24,062 bases of DNA from Actinomycetes bacterium (lineage in GTDB: Bacteria > Actinomycetota > Actinomycetes > Prado026). Positions within the stretch are counted from its first letter, which is position 1. Each line of letters opens with the position of its first letter. Below, piece by piece: positions 9,772 to 17,443 of the stretch. The DNA lies in NCBI GenBank assembly GCA_025455945.1, contig JALOLN010000009.1, positions 1-24,062 of the forward strand, written 5' to 3'. The position numbers were made by a program, and so were the translations under genes. A model generated the notes under the pieces. That model saw nothing but the letters and a program-made list of their open reading frames with translations, was not told the origin of the DNA and made no database searches.

Positions 9772-10133
9772 CCGCCGTCCCTCCCGGCTGGCCCCGCGAG
9801 GTGCCGCCCCCGGGCACCGACGGCTGGGAGCGCCGGGCGACCGGTTGGCTGTTCGACCTCTGCCCGGCCGACCTCCGGGCGCACGACGTGCTGCAGCGGC
9901 ACCCGCGCGCCCTGGCCTTCGTCGCGGCCCGCCAGCTCGACGCCCTCGCGGACGCCGTCCGCAGCAGCATCGCCACCGCACGGGCCGAGCTCAGGGACGC
10001 CGTCCCGCCCCCGGCCGTGTCCGAGGTCGTCGCCGCCCTCCAGCTGGAGCAGGCCCGCCTGGAGTCGGCCCGGCGGGGGCTCGCCCTCGTCAGCGAGGCA
10101 CTCGCCGGGGCCCGCTTCCGGGAGCGGCTGTGA
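9768..10133 (+). CDS. conserved hypothetical protein, 121 aa
   Basis: I do not recognise a named domain. The N-terminal third is Pro/Trp-rich ('PPGWPREVPPPGTDGWERRA'), then 'GWLFDLCPADLR' and 'VLQRHPRALAFVAARQLDA'. The last 70 residues are Ala/Arg/Glu-rich and predicted helical, probably a helical hairpin (about 45-80 and 85-118). There is no signal peptide or membrane segment, so it is likely cytoplasmic. It is real by context: its GTG start overlaps the xylB stop and its stop overlaps the aldose epimerase start, both as GTGA, so three genes are translationally coupled. Codon use matches the neighbours. Function unknown; I recall similar proteins only as actinobacterial hypotheticals. Confidence 0.75.
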   Translation: MTAVPPGWPREVPPPGTDGWERRATGWLFDLCPADLRAHDVLQRHPRALAFVAARQLDALADAVRSSIATARAELRDAVPPPAVSEVVAALQLEQARLESARRGLALVSEALAGARFRERL

Positions 10134-10927
10134 CACCCCCGCTGACCCTGGAGACGGCCGACGCCCGGCTGGTCATCGACCCGGACGCCGGTGGCCGGGC
10201 CGCCTCCCTCGTCGTCGAGGGGCTGGAGCTGCTCACCCGCGGTGGACCCGACCCGGTGCAGTGGGGCTGGTACCCGATGGCGCCGTGGCCGGGGCGCCTG
10301 CGGGACAACGCCTTCCGCCACGCCGGCCGCACCCACCGCATGCCGCCGACCTTCGACGGCTGGGCCATCCACGGCACCGTGTACGACGCCACGTGGCGGG
10401 TCGAGGAGCAGACCGCGTCGTCGGTCGCGCTCGCCGCCGACCTCGGACCGCCCTGGCCCTGGCCGGGACTGGTTCGGCTCACCTGGGCCCTCGAGCCGGG
10501 CCGCCTGACCACGACCGTGGCCGTCGAGACCACAGCGCCGGCCTTCCCCGCGGAGGTCGGCTGGCACCCGTGGTTCCGGCGTCAGCTGGCCGTCGGTGCC
10601 CCCGCCGTGCTGGACCTGCCGGCGGAAGCGATGGCCGAACGGGGCGCCGACCACCTGCCGACCGGCCGGCTCGTCCCGGTGCCGTCCGGCCCCTACGACG
10701 ACGCCTTCCACGTGCCCGGCGGGCGGGTCGGGATCACCTGGCCGGGCGCGCTGGCGCTGACCTGCACCAGCGACTGCCGGTGGTTCGTCGTCTTCGACGA
10801 GCTGCCCGGTGCGGTCTGCGTCGAGCCCCAGACGGCCGCGCCGGACTCGCTCAACGCCGATCCGTACGTCGTCCGGCCGGACCGCCCGCGGACGGCGCGG
10901 GCCGAGTGGGCGTGGCGCTCGGCGTGA
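10130..10927 (+). CDS. aldose 1-epimerase (mutarotase) family protein
   Basis: This 265-residue protein of the galactose-mutarotase-like beta-sandwich superfamily interconverts sugar anomers or hexose-phosphate epimers. Sugar-site elements visible are 'PMAPWPGRLRDN' (Arg57, Asn60), His81 in 'WAIHGTVYD', the catalytic His146 in 'GWHPWFRR' and the catalytic base Glu232 in 'VCVEPQTAAPDSLN'. It is shorter than E. coli GalM (about 345) and nearer the compact aldose-epimerase group. GTG 10130 overlaps the stop of the unknown 121-aa gene (GTGA), placing it third in an operon behind a XylB-type kinase. The context suggests handling of a pentose or related sugar, but the substrate cannot be read from the sequence. 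Confidence 0.88.
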   Translation: MTPPLTLETADARLVIDPDAGGRAASLVVEGLELLTRGGPDPVQWGWYPMAPWPGRLRDNAFRHAGRTHRMPPTFDGWAIHGTVYDATWRVEEQTASSVALAADLGPPWPWPGLVRLTWALEPGRLTTTVAVETTAPAFPAEVGWHPWFRRQLAVGAPAVLDLPAEAMAERGADHLPTGRLVPVPSGPYDDAFHVPGGRVGITWPGALALTCTSDCRWFVVFDELPGAVCVEPQTAAPDSLNADPYVVRPDRPRTARAEWAWRSA

Positions 10928-10946
10928 GCGTGCGGCCGGGCGGCCC

Positions 10947-10952
10947 TAGACT
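10947..10952 (+). promoter_or_regulatory. -10 box, leaderless-type promoter of dxs
   Basis: TAGACT is followed by seven bases and then GTG 10960, the same geometry as before the KimA-like gene. GTGAGC at 10924-10929 (17-bp spacing) is a poor -35 that overlaps the epimerase stop. No Shine-Dalgarno sequence lies in between. The box allows dxs to be transcribed independently of the xylB operon. Confidence 0.65.
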
Positions 10953-10959
10953 CGAGGGT

Positions 10960-12873
10960 GTGCTCGAGAAGGTGCGCGGCCCCCAGGACCTCAAGGCGCT
11001 CGACCGTGCGCAGCTCGACGAGCTGGCGGCCGAGATCCGGGCGTTCCTCGTGGCCAACGTCGCCCGTACGGGCGGCCACCTGGGGCCCAACCTGGGCGCC
11101 GTCGAGCTGACCCTGGCCCTGCACCGCGTCTTCGACTCCCCGCGGGACACGATCCTGTGGGACACCGGGCACCAGGCGTACGTGCACAAGATCATCACCG
11201 GCCGGCAGGCGGGGTTCGCCCGGCTGCGGCAGCGCGGTGGCCTCTCCGGCTACCCCAGCCGCGCCGAGTCCCCGCACGACGTCATCGAGAACAGCCACGC
11301 CTCCACCGCGCTGTCCTGGGCGGACGGGCTGGCCAAGGCCCGCCAGCTCACCGGGGACCTCGAACGGCGGGCCGTCGTCGCGGTCATCGGCGACGGCGCG
11401 CTCACCGGCGGCATGGCCTGGGAGGCCCTCAACACCATCGCGGCCGCCAAGGACCGCCCCCTCGTCATCGTCGTCAACGACAACGAGCGCTCCTACGCCC
11501 CCACGATCGGCGGCCTCGCCAACCACCTGGCCACGCTTCGGACGACGCGCGGCTACGAGCGGTTCCTCGACTGGGGGCGTCGGGTCCTCGGCCGGACCCC
11601 CGTGGTCGGCCCACCGGTCTACGAGACGCTGCACGGGGTGAAGAAGGGCCTGAAGGACATCGTCGCCCCGCAGGGGCTGTTCGAGGACCTCGGGCTGAAG
11701 TACGTCGGGCCGGTGGACGGGCACGACGTGGAGGCGGTGGAGCGGGCCCTGCACCGGGCCCGGGCGTTCCACGGGCCGGTCCTCGTGCACTGCATCACCC
11801 GCAAGGGCCTCGGCTTCGCCCCGGCCGAGGACGACGAGGCGGACCACTTCCACGGCATCGGCATCATCGACCCCGAGACCGGCCGCCCGCTGAACCCGTC
11901 GGGGCCGTCCTGGACGGGCGTCTTCGCCGACGAGATGGTCGCGGTCGGCGCCGAGCGGCCGGACGTCGTGGGCATCACGGCGGCGATGCTGCAGCCGGTC
12001 GGGCTGGAGCCGTTCGCGCAGGCCTACCCGGACCGGGTGTTCGACGTCGGCATCGCCGAGCAGCACGCCGCGACGTCGGCCGCGGGGCTGGCCTTCGGCG
12101 GGCTGCACCCGGTCGTCGCCGTCTACGCGACGTTCCTCAACCGCGCCTTCGACCAGGTCCTCATGGACGTCGCCCTGCACCGGGCCGGCGTGACGTTCGT
12201 GCTGGACCGGGCCGGCATCACTGGCGACGACGGCGCCAGCCACAACGGGATGTGGGACCTGTCCTTCCTGCAGGTCGTCCCCGGGCTGCGGATCGCCGCC
12301 CCGCGGGACGGCGCCACGCTGCGCGCCGAGCTGCGCGAGGCCCTCGACGTCGACGACGCCCCGACGGTCGTGCGCTTCCCGAAGGGCGCGGTCCCGCCGG
12401 ACGTCCCCGCGGTGGATCGGGTCGGCGGCGTCGACGTGCTGCGCCGGGACGGCGAGCCGGACGTGCTGCTGGTGTCGGTGGGGTCGATGGCGCCCACCTG
12501 CCTCGAGGTCGCCGACGGGCTGGCCGCACAGGGCATCGGGGTGACCGTCGTCGACCCCCGGTGGGTGAAGCCGGTCGACCCGGCGTTGCTCGCCCTGGCC
12601 GCCGAGCACCGCCTGGTCGTTTGCGTCGAGGACAACCTGCGCGTCGGAGGCGTCGGCTCGACGCTCGGCCAGGCGCTGCGGGACGCCGACGTCGACGTCC
12701 CGGTGCGCGAGTTCGGGGTGCCCCAGCGGTTCCTCGACCACATGCGCCGCGCCGAGCTGCTCGCGGAGGTCGGGCTCACGGCGCAGGACATCTCGCGGTC
12801 GGTGGTGGAGACCATGGCCCGCCGGGACGCCGCCGAGCGCACCATGCCGGCGGCGGACGACGCTCAGCGGTAG
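10960..12873 (+). CDS. dxs: 1-deoxy-D-xylulose-5-phosphate synthase
   Basis: This 637-residue thiamine-diphosphate enzyme condenses pyruvate with glyceraldehyde 3-phosphate to give DXP, the first step of the MEP isoprenoid pathway. Key features are His40 in 'GGHLGPNLGAVEL', 'WDTGHQAYVHKI', the Mg/ThDP motif 'GDGALTGGMAWEALN' (144-158) closing with 'NDN' (173-175), the proton-relay Glu367 in 'GIAEQHA', and 'DRAGITGDDGASHNG'. The C-terminal transketolase domain ends near 'VREFGVPQRFLDH'. Length fits the family (about 620-640). GTG 10960, directly after the -10 and its 7-base gap, gives MLEKVRGPQDLKAL, a typical Dxs N-terminus. The last 10 bases overlap the convergent 283-aa gene. Confidence 0.97.
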   Translation: MLEKVRGPQDLKALDRAQLDELAAEIRAFLVANVARTGGHLGPNLGAVELTLALHRVFDSPRDTILWDTGHQAYVHKIITGRQAGFARLRQRGGLSGYPSRAESPHDVIENSHASTALSWADGLAKARQLTGDLERRAVVAVIGDGALTGGMAWEALNTIAAAKDRPLVIVVNDNERSYAPTIGGLANHLATLRTTRGYERFLDWGRRVLGRTPVVGPPVYETLHGVKKGLKDIVAPQGLFEDLGLKYVGPVDGHDVEAVERALHRARAFHGPVLVHCITRKGLGFAPAEDDEADHFHGIGIIDPETGRPLNPSGPSWTGVFADEMVAVGAERPDVVGITAAMLQPVGLEPFAQAYPDRVFDVGIAEQHAATSAAGLAFGGLHPVVAVYATFLNRAFDQVLMDVALHRAGVTFVLDRAGITGDDGASHNGMWDLSFLQVVPGLRIAAPRDGATLRAELREALDVDDAPTVVRFPKGAVPPDVPAVDRVGGVDVLRRDGEPDVLLVSVGSMAPTCLEVADGLAAQGIGVTVVDPRWVKPVDPALLALAAEHRLVVCVEDNLRVGGVGSTLGQALRDADVDVPVREFGVPQRFLDHMRRAELLAEVGLTAQDISRSVVETMARRDAAERTMPAADDAQR

Positions 12874-13715
12874 CGGACCGCCGGCAGCACGGGCTCGGCC
12901 GCCGCGGCGTCCCGCAGGGCCTGCAGCACGGGGTCACCGCCGGCACGGGCCAGGCCGACCTCGTCGGCGGTGACGAGGACCGGCCGGGGGAAGCCCCGCT
13001 CGGCCTCGTCGGCGAGGCTCGCCGCCACCAGCGCGAACGCCGGGTCGATCCGCGACAGGTCCAGCCAGCCGCGCGTCCGCGTCGGGACGGCGGCGGCGCG
13101 CAGGCCCTGGCCGTCCTCCTGGGCCAGCGCCGTGCGCAGCTGCCGCGAGCCCAGCAGCGTGACGACGTCGCAGTCGCCCATCGGGCGCAGCGGCTGCTCG
13201 GGGTGCCGACGGTGCCGGTCGACCGCGAGCCGGCCCATGTCCTCGAGGTAGCCCGCGCAGGCCGGCCACCAGTCCGTGGGGTCGTGCCCCAGCGCTTCGA
13301 GGACCCCCGGCGGCGGCACCTCGACGACGTCCGGGTCCGGGCCTACGCCGAGCAGGCCGACCCCGAGGTCGAGGACGCCGCCGAGCACGCGCACCTGGAC
13401 CCACGCCGGTCCCGGGTGCAGGGCGTGGCCCACAGGCAGGCCCACCGGCCGGGCCCTGCCGGCCAGGTCCTCCGGCGACCGCCAGGCGAGCGCCGTGACG
13501 CTGCGCAGCCACCCGGCGAAGACCGGCCGGGCCTCGACGGCCTCGGGGTCGCGGCCGAGCAGCCCGGCGGACACCGACTCCCAGGGCAGCAGACGGCCAC
13601 TGGCCAGCCGCACCCCGCCGTCCTCGGGGACGAGGTCGAGGTCGTGCAGCACCGCGACGGCGAGGACCAGCCGGCGCAGCGCCGGCCGGTCCGCAGCGGT
13701 GTCCCCGGTGGTCAC
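12864..13715 (-). CDS. conserved hypothetical protein, 283 aa
   Basis: I cannot assign a known domain. The protein starts MTTGDTAADRPALRRL and has several features: 'LAVAVLHDLDLVP', 'LPWESVSAGLLGRDPEA', a central Gly/Val/Leu/Pro-rich stretch ('VLGGVLDLGVGLLGVG', about 110-130) too broken for a sure membrane helix, then 'HDPTDWWPACAGYLEDMGRLAVDR', 'MGDCDVVTLLGSR' and an Arg/Leu-rich C-terminus. There is no signal peptide. It is probably cytoplasmic. GTG 13715 is supported by TACCGT six bases upstream. Its stop overlaps the end of dxs by 10 bp (convergent). It reads in the same direction as fadAB, 92 bp downstream of fadB, but has its own promoter-like box. Confidence 0.72.
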   Translation of the reverse strand: MTTGDTAADRPALRRLVLAVAVLHDLDLVPEDGGVRLASGRLLPWESVSAGLLGRDPEAVEARPVFAGWLRSVTALAWRSPEDLAGRARPVGLPVGHALHPGPAWVQVRVLGGVLDLGVGLLGVGPDPDVVEVPPPGVLEALGHDPTDWWPACAGYLEDMGRLAVDRHRRHPEQPLRPMGDCDVVTLLGSRQLRTALAQEDGQGLRAAAVPTRTRGWLDLSRIDPAFALVAASLADEAERGFPRPVLVTADEVGLARAGGDPVLQALRDAAAAEPVLPAVRYR

Positions 13716-13721
13716 CCGTCG

Positions 13722-13727
13722 ACGGTA
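13722..13727 (-). promoter_or_regulatory. -10 box, leaderless-type promoter of the 283-aa gene
   Basis: TACCGT on the minus strand (TANNNT) is followed by six bases and then GTG 13715. There is no Shine-Dalgarno sequence and no convincing -35. It supports this start over the upstream ATG of an overlapping frame at 13746. Confidence 0.5.
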
Positions 13728-13771
13728 GCGGCGCCGACACCGTCACCGCCTCGGGGCGATCACCGAAGGAT

Positions 13772-13799
13772 CCGTTCGGCCGACCCCGTTCGGCCGACC
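13772..13799. repeat. perfect 14-bp tandem duplication, potential hairpin after fadB
   Basis: CCGTTCGGCCGACC occurs twice head to tail (13772-13785 and 13786-13799). Each unit contains the palindrome TCGGCCGA, so the two copies can pair into an 8-bp stem (13776-13783 with 13790-13797) with loop CCCCGT. It lies 8 bases beyond the fadB stop on the minus strand, so it may act as a transcription terminator for fadAB. There is no U-tract. Confidence 0.6.
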
Positions 13800-13807
13800 C
13801 GTCGCCG

Positions 13808-15919
13808 TCAGGGCACGCTGGCGACCCCCGGGGCGAGGAACCGTCGGCCGGTCACCCGCTCGGAGACCCCGGTCCGGTCCAGGTACGGCGTGATGCCGCC
13901 GTTCCAGAACGCCCAGCCGCCGCCGAGGATCAGGCACAGGTCGATGTCCTCGGCCGCCGCGACCACGCCCTCGTCGAGCATGATCCTGATCTCCTGCGCC
14001 AACGCCGACCGGGCCCGGTCGAGGACCTGCTCCGGCGTCTGCGGGTTGTCACCGCGCGGCCACAGCGCCTCGACCTCAGGGTCGACCCGCTGCCCGTTCT
14101 CGTCCCACAGGTACACCCCGGGCTTGCCGGAGGCGACCAGCGCCTGGAACCCCTCGGTCGTGGCGAAGCGGTCCGGGAACGCCGCGTGCAGCGTCTCGGC
14201 CGTGTGCAGGGCGACCGCCGGGCCGACCAGCTGGACGAGGGCGAACGGGGGCATCGGCATGCCGAGCGGCGCGACGGCCGCGTCGGCCACCTCGAACGGG
14301 GTGCCCTCGTCGACGGCCGCCAGCACCTCGCCGAGCGTGCGGGTGACCAGCCGGTTGAAGACGAACGCCGGCGCGTCCTTGACCAGCACGCAGGACTTCT
14401 TCAGCGCCTTGCCGACGGCGAACGCGGTGGCCAGCGCGACGTCGTCCGTGGCGTCCCCGCGGACGATCTCCAGCAGCGGCAGCACGGCCACCGGGTTGAA
14501 GAAGTGGAAGCCGACGACCCGCTCCGGGTGCTCGAGCTGGGCGGCCATCTCGGTCACCGACAGGCTGGAGGTGTTCGTCGCCAGGATGCAGGTGTCGGAG
14601 ACGACCTCCTCGACCTCCGCGAAGACCTGCTGCTTGATCTTCATCTCCTCGAAGACCGCCTCGATGACGAAGTCGACGTCACCGAACGCGGCCCGCTTGG
14701 ACGTGGCGCCGGTCACCAGGGCCTTGAGCCGGTTGGCCCGGTCCGGGGAGATCCGCCCCTTCTGCCGCAGCTTGTCGATCTCGCCCCGGACGTAGTCGAG
14801 CCCCTTGTCGACCCTGGCCTGGTCGAGGTCGGTCATCACGACCGGCACCTCCAGCCGCTGGGCGAACAGCAGCGCCAGCTGGCTGGCCATCAGGCCCGCG
14901 CCGACGACGCCGACCTTGGTGACCGGGCGGGCCAGCTTCTTGTCCGGGGCGCCGATCGGCCGCTTGGCGCGCTTCTGCACCAGGTCGAAGGCGTACAGGC
15001 CGGCGCGCAGCTCGTCGCGCATCACCAGGTCGGCGAGCGCCTCGTCCTCGGCCGCGAAGGCCTCGTCCCGGGTCGCCGTACGCGCCATCGCCACCAGGTC
15101 CAGGGCGCGGTACGGCGCCGGGGCGAAGCCGTGGGTCCTGGCGTCGGCGATCGCCTTGCCGCGGGCGACGGCGGCGTCCCAGGCCGCCTCCGAGCGGTCC
15201 ACCTCGGGCCGTTGGACGGCGACCTCGCCGGTGAGCACCTTGGCCGCCCAGGCGATCGACTCCTCGAGGAAGTCCGCACCGTCGAACAGTGCGTCGGCGA
15301 TGCCCAGCTCGAGGGCCTGCGCCGGCTTGAGCTGCCGGTTCTGGTTGAGGGCGTTCTCGACGACGACCGTCACGGCCTTGTCGGCGCCGATGAGGTTCGG
15401 CAGCAGGTAGGTCCCGCCCCATCCGGGGACGAGCCCGAGGAAGCACTCCGGCAGGCTGAGCGCCGCCGCCGACCGCGACAGAGTGCGGTAGGTGCAGTGC
15501 AGGGCCACCTCGAGGCCGCCGCCCATCGCCGCCCCGTTGACCAGGGCGAAGGTCGGCACCGGCAGCTCCCCGAGCCGCCGGAACGTGGCGTGGCCCAGGT
15601 GGCCGATCTGCAGCGCCTGCTCGCGGGAGTGGATCCGCGGGACGCCGGACAGGTCGGCGCCGACCGCGAAGATGAACGGCTTGCCGGTGACGAGCACCGC
15701 GGCCAGGTCGGTCCGGCCCGCGATCTCGTCGAGCACCGACGACAGCGAGTCCAGCCCGCCGATGCCGAACGTGCTCGGCCGGGTGTGGTCGTGGCTGTTG
15801 TCCAGGGTGATCAGGGCGGCCTTGCCGGCGCCGAACGGGAGGTCGACGTAGCGCAGCAGCGCCTTCGTCACGACCTCGTCGGCGATGTCGGCGGTCGTCC
15901 CGGTGACGGACTCGGTCAT
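13808..15919 (-). CDS. fadB: fatty-acid oxidation complex alpha subunit: enoyl-CoA hydratase / 3-hydroxyacyl-CoA dehydrogenase
   Basis: This 703-residue bifunctional enzyme does two successive beta-oxidation steps: hydration of enoyl-CoA, then NAD-dependent oxidation of the 3-hydroxyacyl-CoA. The N-terminal crotonase domain (about 20-230) has the oxyanion segment 'NGAAMGGGLEVALHC' with Glu137 and the second catalytic Glu158 in 'SLPECFLGLVPGWGG'. The dehydrogenase NAD domain starts at 'KVGVVGAGLMASQLA' (335-349), with 'ATNTSSLSV' and the catalytic pair His472 ('FHFFNP') and Glu484 ('LLEIVRG'). C-terminal helical domains run from about 515 to 690 ('KDAPAFVFNRL'). ATG 15919 overlaps the fadA stop (ATGA), so the subunits are coupled. 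Length fits the family. The long open frame continues upstream through fadA only as a shadow. Confidence 0.95.
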   Translation of the reverse strand: MTESVTGTTADIADEVVTKALLRYVDLPFGAGKAALITLDNSHDHTRPSTFGIGGLDSLSSVLDEIAGRTDLAAVLVTGKPFIFAVGADLSGVPRIHSREQALQIGHLGHATFRRLGELPVPTFALVNGAAMGGGLEVALHCTYRTLSRSAAALSLPECFLGLVPGWGGTYLLPNLIGADKAVTVVVENALNQNRQLKPAQALELGIADALFDGADFLEESIAWAAKVLTGEVAVQRPEVDRSEAAWDAAVARGKAIADARTHGFAPAPYRALDLVAMARTATRDEAFAAEDEALADLVMRDELRAGLYAFDLVQKRAKRPIGAPDKKLARPVTKVGVVGAGLMASQLALLFAQRLEVPVVMTDLDQARVDKGLDYVRGEIDKLRQKGRISPDRANRLKALVTGATSKRAAFGDVDFVIEAVFEEMKIKQQVFAEVEEVVSDTCILATNTSSLSVTEMAAQLEHPERVVGFHFFNPVAVLPLLEIVRGDATDDVALATAFAVGKALKKSCVLVKDAPAFVFNRLVTRTLGEVLAAVDEGTPFEVADAAVAPLGMPMPPFALVQLVGPAVALHTAETLHAAFPDRFATTEGFQALVASGKPGVYLWDENGQRVDPEVEALWPRGDNPQTPEQVLDRARSALAQEIRIMLDEGVVAAAEDIDLCLILGGGWAFWNGGITPYLDRTGVSERVTGRRFLAPGVASVP

Positions 15920-17118
15920 GCGGCACCTTCCCAGTTCACGTTCTCCCAGATGACCGTCCCGCCCATGCCCAGGCCGATGCACATCGTGGCCAGGCCGTAG
16001 CGGACCTCGGGGTGCTCCTCGAACTCGCGGGCCAGGTTCGTCATGAGCCGGACCCCGGAGGAGGCGAGGGGGTGGCCGACGGCGATGGCCCCCCCGCGGG
16101 GGTTGACCCGTGCGTCGTCGTCGGGGATGCCGAAGTGGTCGAGGAAGGCGAGCACCTGCACGGCGAACGCCTCGTTGACCTCGAACAGCCCGATGTCGTC
16201 GATGGTCAGGCCGGCCTTGGCCAGCGCCTTCTCGGTGGAGGGCACCGGGCCGACACCCATGACCTCGGGCTCGACGCCGGCGAAGGCGTAGGCGACCAGC
16301 CGCATCCTCTTGGGCAGCCCGAGCTCGTCGGCGACGTCCTCCGCGGCCAGCAGGCAGGCGGTGGCGCCGTCGTTGAGCCCGGCGGCGTTGCCGGCGGTGA
16401 CCCGGCCGTGCGCCCGGAACGGGGTCTTCAGGCCGGTCAGGCTCTCCAGGGTGGTGCCGGGCCGCGGCGGCTCGTCGACGGTGGCGTAGCCCCAGCCACC
16501 CTCGCTGGACCGCGTGGCGACGGGCACCAGGTCGGGCTGGATCTTGCCGTCGGCGTACGCCTTGGCGGTCTTCTCCTGGCTGCGCACCGCGTAGGCGTCG
16601 CAGCGCTCCTTGGTGAGCTGCGGGAAGCGGTCGTGCAGGTTCTCCGCCGTGTTGCCCATGACCAGCGCGCTGGGGTCGACGAGTCGGTCGGCGATGAAGC
16701 GTGGGTTGGGGTCGACGCCCTGCCCCATCGGGTGGCGGCCCATGTGCTCGACGCCACCGGCGACCACGACGTCGTAGGCGCCGAAGGCGATGCCGCCCGC
16801 CGTGGTGGTCACCGCCGTCATCGCGCCGGCGCACATCCGGTCGATGGCGTACCCGGGGGTCGAGCGGGGCAGGCCGGCGAGCATGGCCGCGGTGCGGCCG
16901 ATCGTCAGGCCCTGGTCGCCGTGCTGGGTGGTCGCCGCGATCGCGACCTCGTCGATCCGCTCGGGCGGGAGCGCCGGGTTGCGGCGGACCAGCTCGCGGA
17001 TGCACCGGACCACGAGGTCGTCGGCGCGGGTCTCCGCGTAGATGCCCTTGGGGCCGGCCTTGCCGAAGGGGGTGCGGACGCCGTCCACGAACACGACGTC
17101 GCGGGAGGATCGAGCCAC
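15916..17118 (-). CDS. fadA: acetyl-CoA acyltransferase (thiolase), beta subunit of the fatty-acid oxidation complex
   Basis: This 400-residue thiolase cleaves 3-ketoacyl-CoA with CoA to release acetyl-CoA, the last step of the beta-oxidation cycle. The acylated nucleophile is Cys96 in 'IDRMCAGAMTA'; 'NEAFA' (315-319), His349 in 'GGAIAVGHPLASSG' and Cys380 in 'TMCIGLGMGG' complete the active site. The catalytic Cys flank 'DRMCAGAM' fits FadA/FadI-type thiolases rather than biosynthetic AtoB ('VCSSG/NKVCGSG'). GTG 17118 has a good AGGAG Shine-Dalgarno sequence six bases upstream, unlike many genes here. It is the first gene of a two-gene operon with fadB, and an operator-like palindrome overlies its -10 box. 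Confidence 0.95.
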   Translation of the reverse strand: MARSSRDVVFVDGVRTPFGKAGPKGIYAETRADDLVVRCIRELVRRNPALPPERIDEVAIAATTQHGDQGLTIGRTAAMLAGLPRSTPGYAIDRMCAGAMTAVTTTAGGIAFGAYDVVVAGGVEHMGRHPMGQGVDPNPRFIADRLVDPSALVMGNTAENLHDRFPQLTKERCDAYAVRSQEKTAKAYADGKIQPDLVPVATRSSEGGWGYATVDEPPRPGTTLESLTGLKTPFRAHGRVTAGNAAGLNDGATACLLAAEDVADELGLPKRMRLVAYAFAGVEPEVMGVGPVPSTEKALAKAGLTIDDIGLFEVNEAFAVQVLAFLDHFGIPDDDARVNPRGGAIAVGHPLASSGVRLMTNLAREFEEHPEVRYGLATMCIGLGMGGTVIWENVNWEGAA

Positions 17119-17160
17119 GGATGCTCCTGGGGGAGAAGGTCACGGACCCTGTCAGAGCCG

Positions 17161-17178
17161 ATGCTACCCGCGGGTAAC
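17161..17178 (-). promoter_or_regulatory. fadAB promoter -10 overlapped by a TACCCGCGGGTA palindrome
   Basis: On the minus strand TAGCAT (17166-17161) is a full TANNNT -10 box. It predicts a start near 17154 and a leader of about 36 bases that contains the AGGAG ribosome site. The perfect 12-bp palindrome TACCCGCGGGTA (17165-17176) overlaps it by two bases. This has the size and symmetry of a TetR/FadR-type operator, so repression by occlusion is plausible. I associate similar TAC-C-GG-GTA palindromes with lipid-catabolism genes in actinobacteria, from memory only. The -35 region is weak. Confidence 0.5.
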
Positions 17179-17241
17179 CGGCAGACTGACACCACGGTTC
17201 GGGCGGGCTGGGTGAGCCCCCTCACGACAGGTGGTGCGCGG

Positions 17242-17433
17242 ATGTTCGGAGTCGGCGGGTTCAGCGGCGGCAAGGCCGGCGGCCCGGTCTACGAGATCGA
17301 GGTCAACGAGGGCTCGGTCAACATGAAGCACTTCCAGAAGGCGGCCAACGAGCGCGTGACGAACGGCTACCGGATGGCGCACGTGTACGCCCAGGCCGGC
17401 AACACGGTGGTGGTCTGGGAGCGCGTCTCCTGA
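17242..17433 (+). CDS. small conserved hypothetical protein, 63 aa (DUF4177-like?)
   Basis: A 63-residue protein starts MFGVGGFSGGKAGG and continues 'PVYEIEVNEGSVNMKHFQKA' and 'GYRMAHVYAQAGNTVVVWER'. The pattern of a strand, a helix ('KHFQKAANERVTNGYRM') and a paired strand ending in an aromatic resembles the small beta-alpha-beta fold of DUF4177-type proteins, where 'GW-LV' follows the helix; this is a tentative match. There is no signal peptide or membrane segment. ATG 17242 has AGGTGG (17229-17234) seven bases upstream. The gene sits alone, divergent from fadA and convergent with the AlkD-like gene 10 bp downstream. Function unknown. Confidence 0.7.
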   Translation: MFGVGGFSGGKAGGPVYEIEVNEGSVNMKHFQKAANERVTNGYRMAHVYAQAGNTVVVWERVS

Positions 17434-17443
17434 CGGCTCCGGG

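Noticed and set aside
13808..17143. A 1111-codon frame that looked like a giant FadB fusion
   Set aside because: The upstream part is an Arg/Gly-rich shadow of fadA in another frame. FadB begins at ATG 15919, which overlaps the fadA stop.
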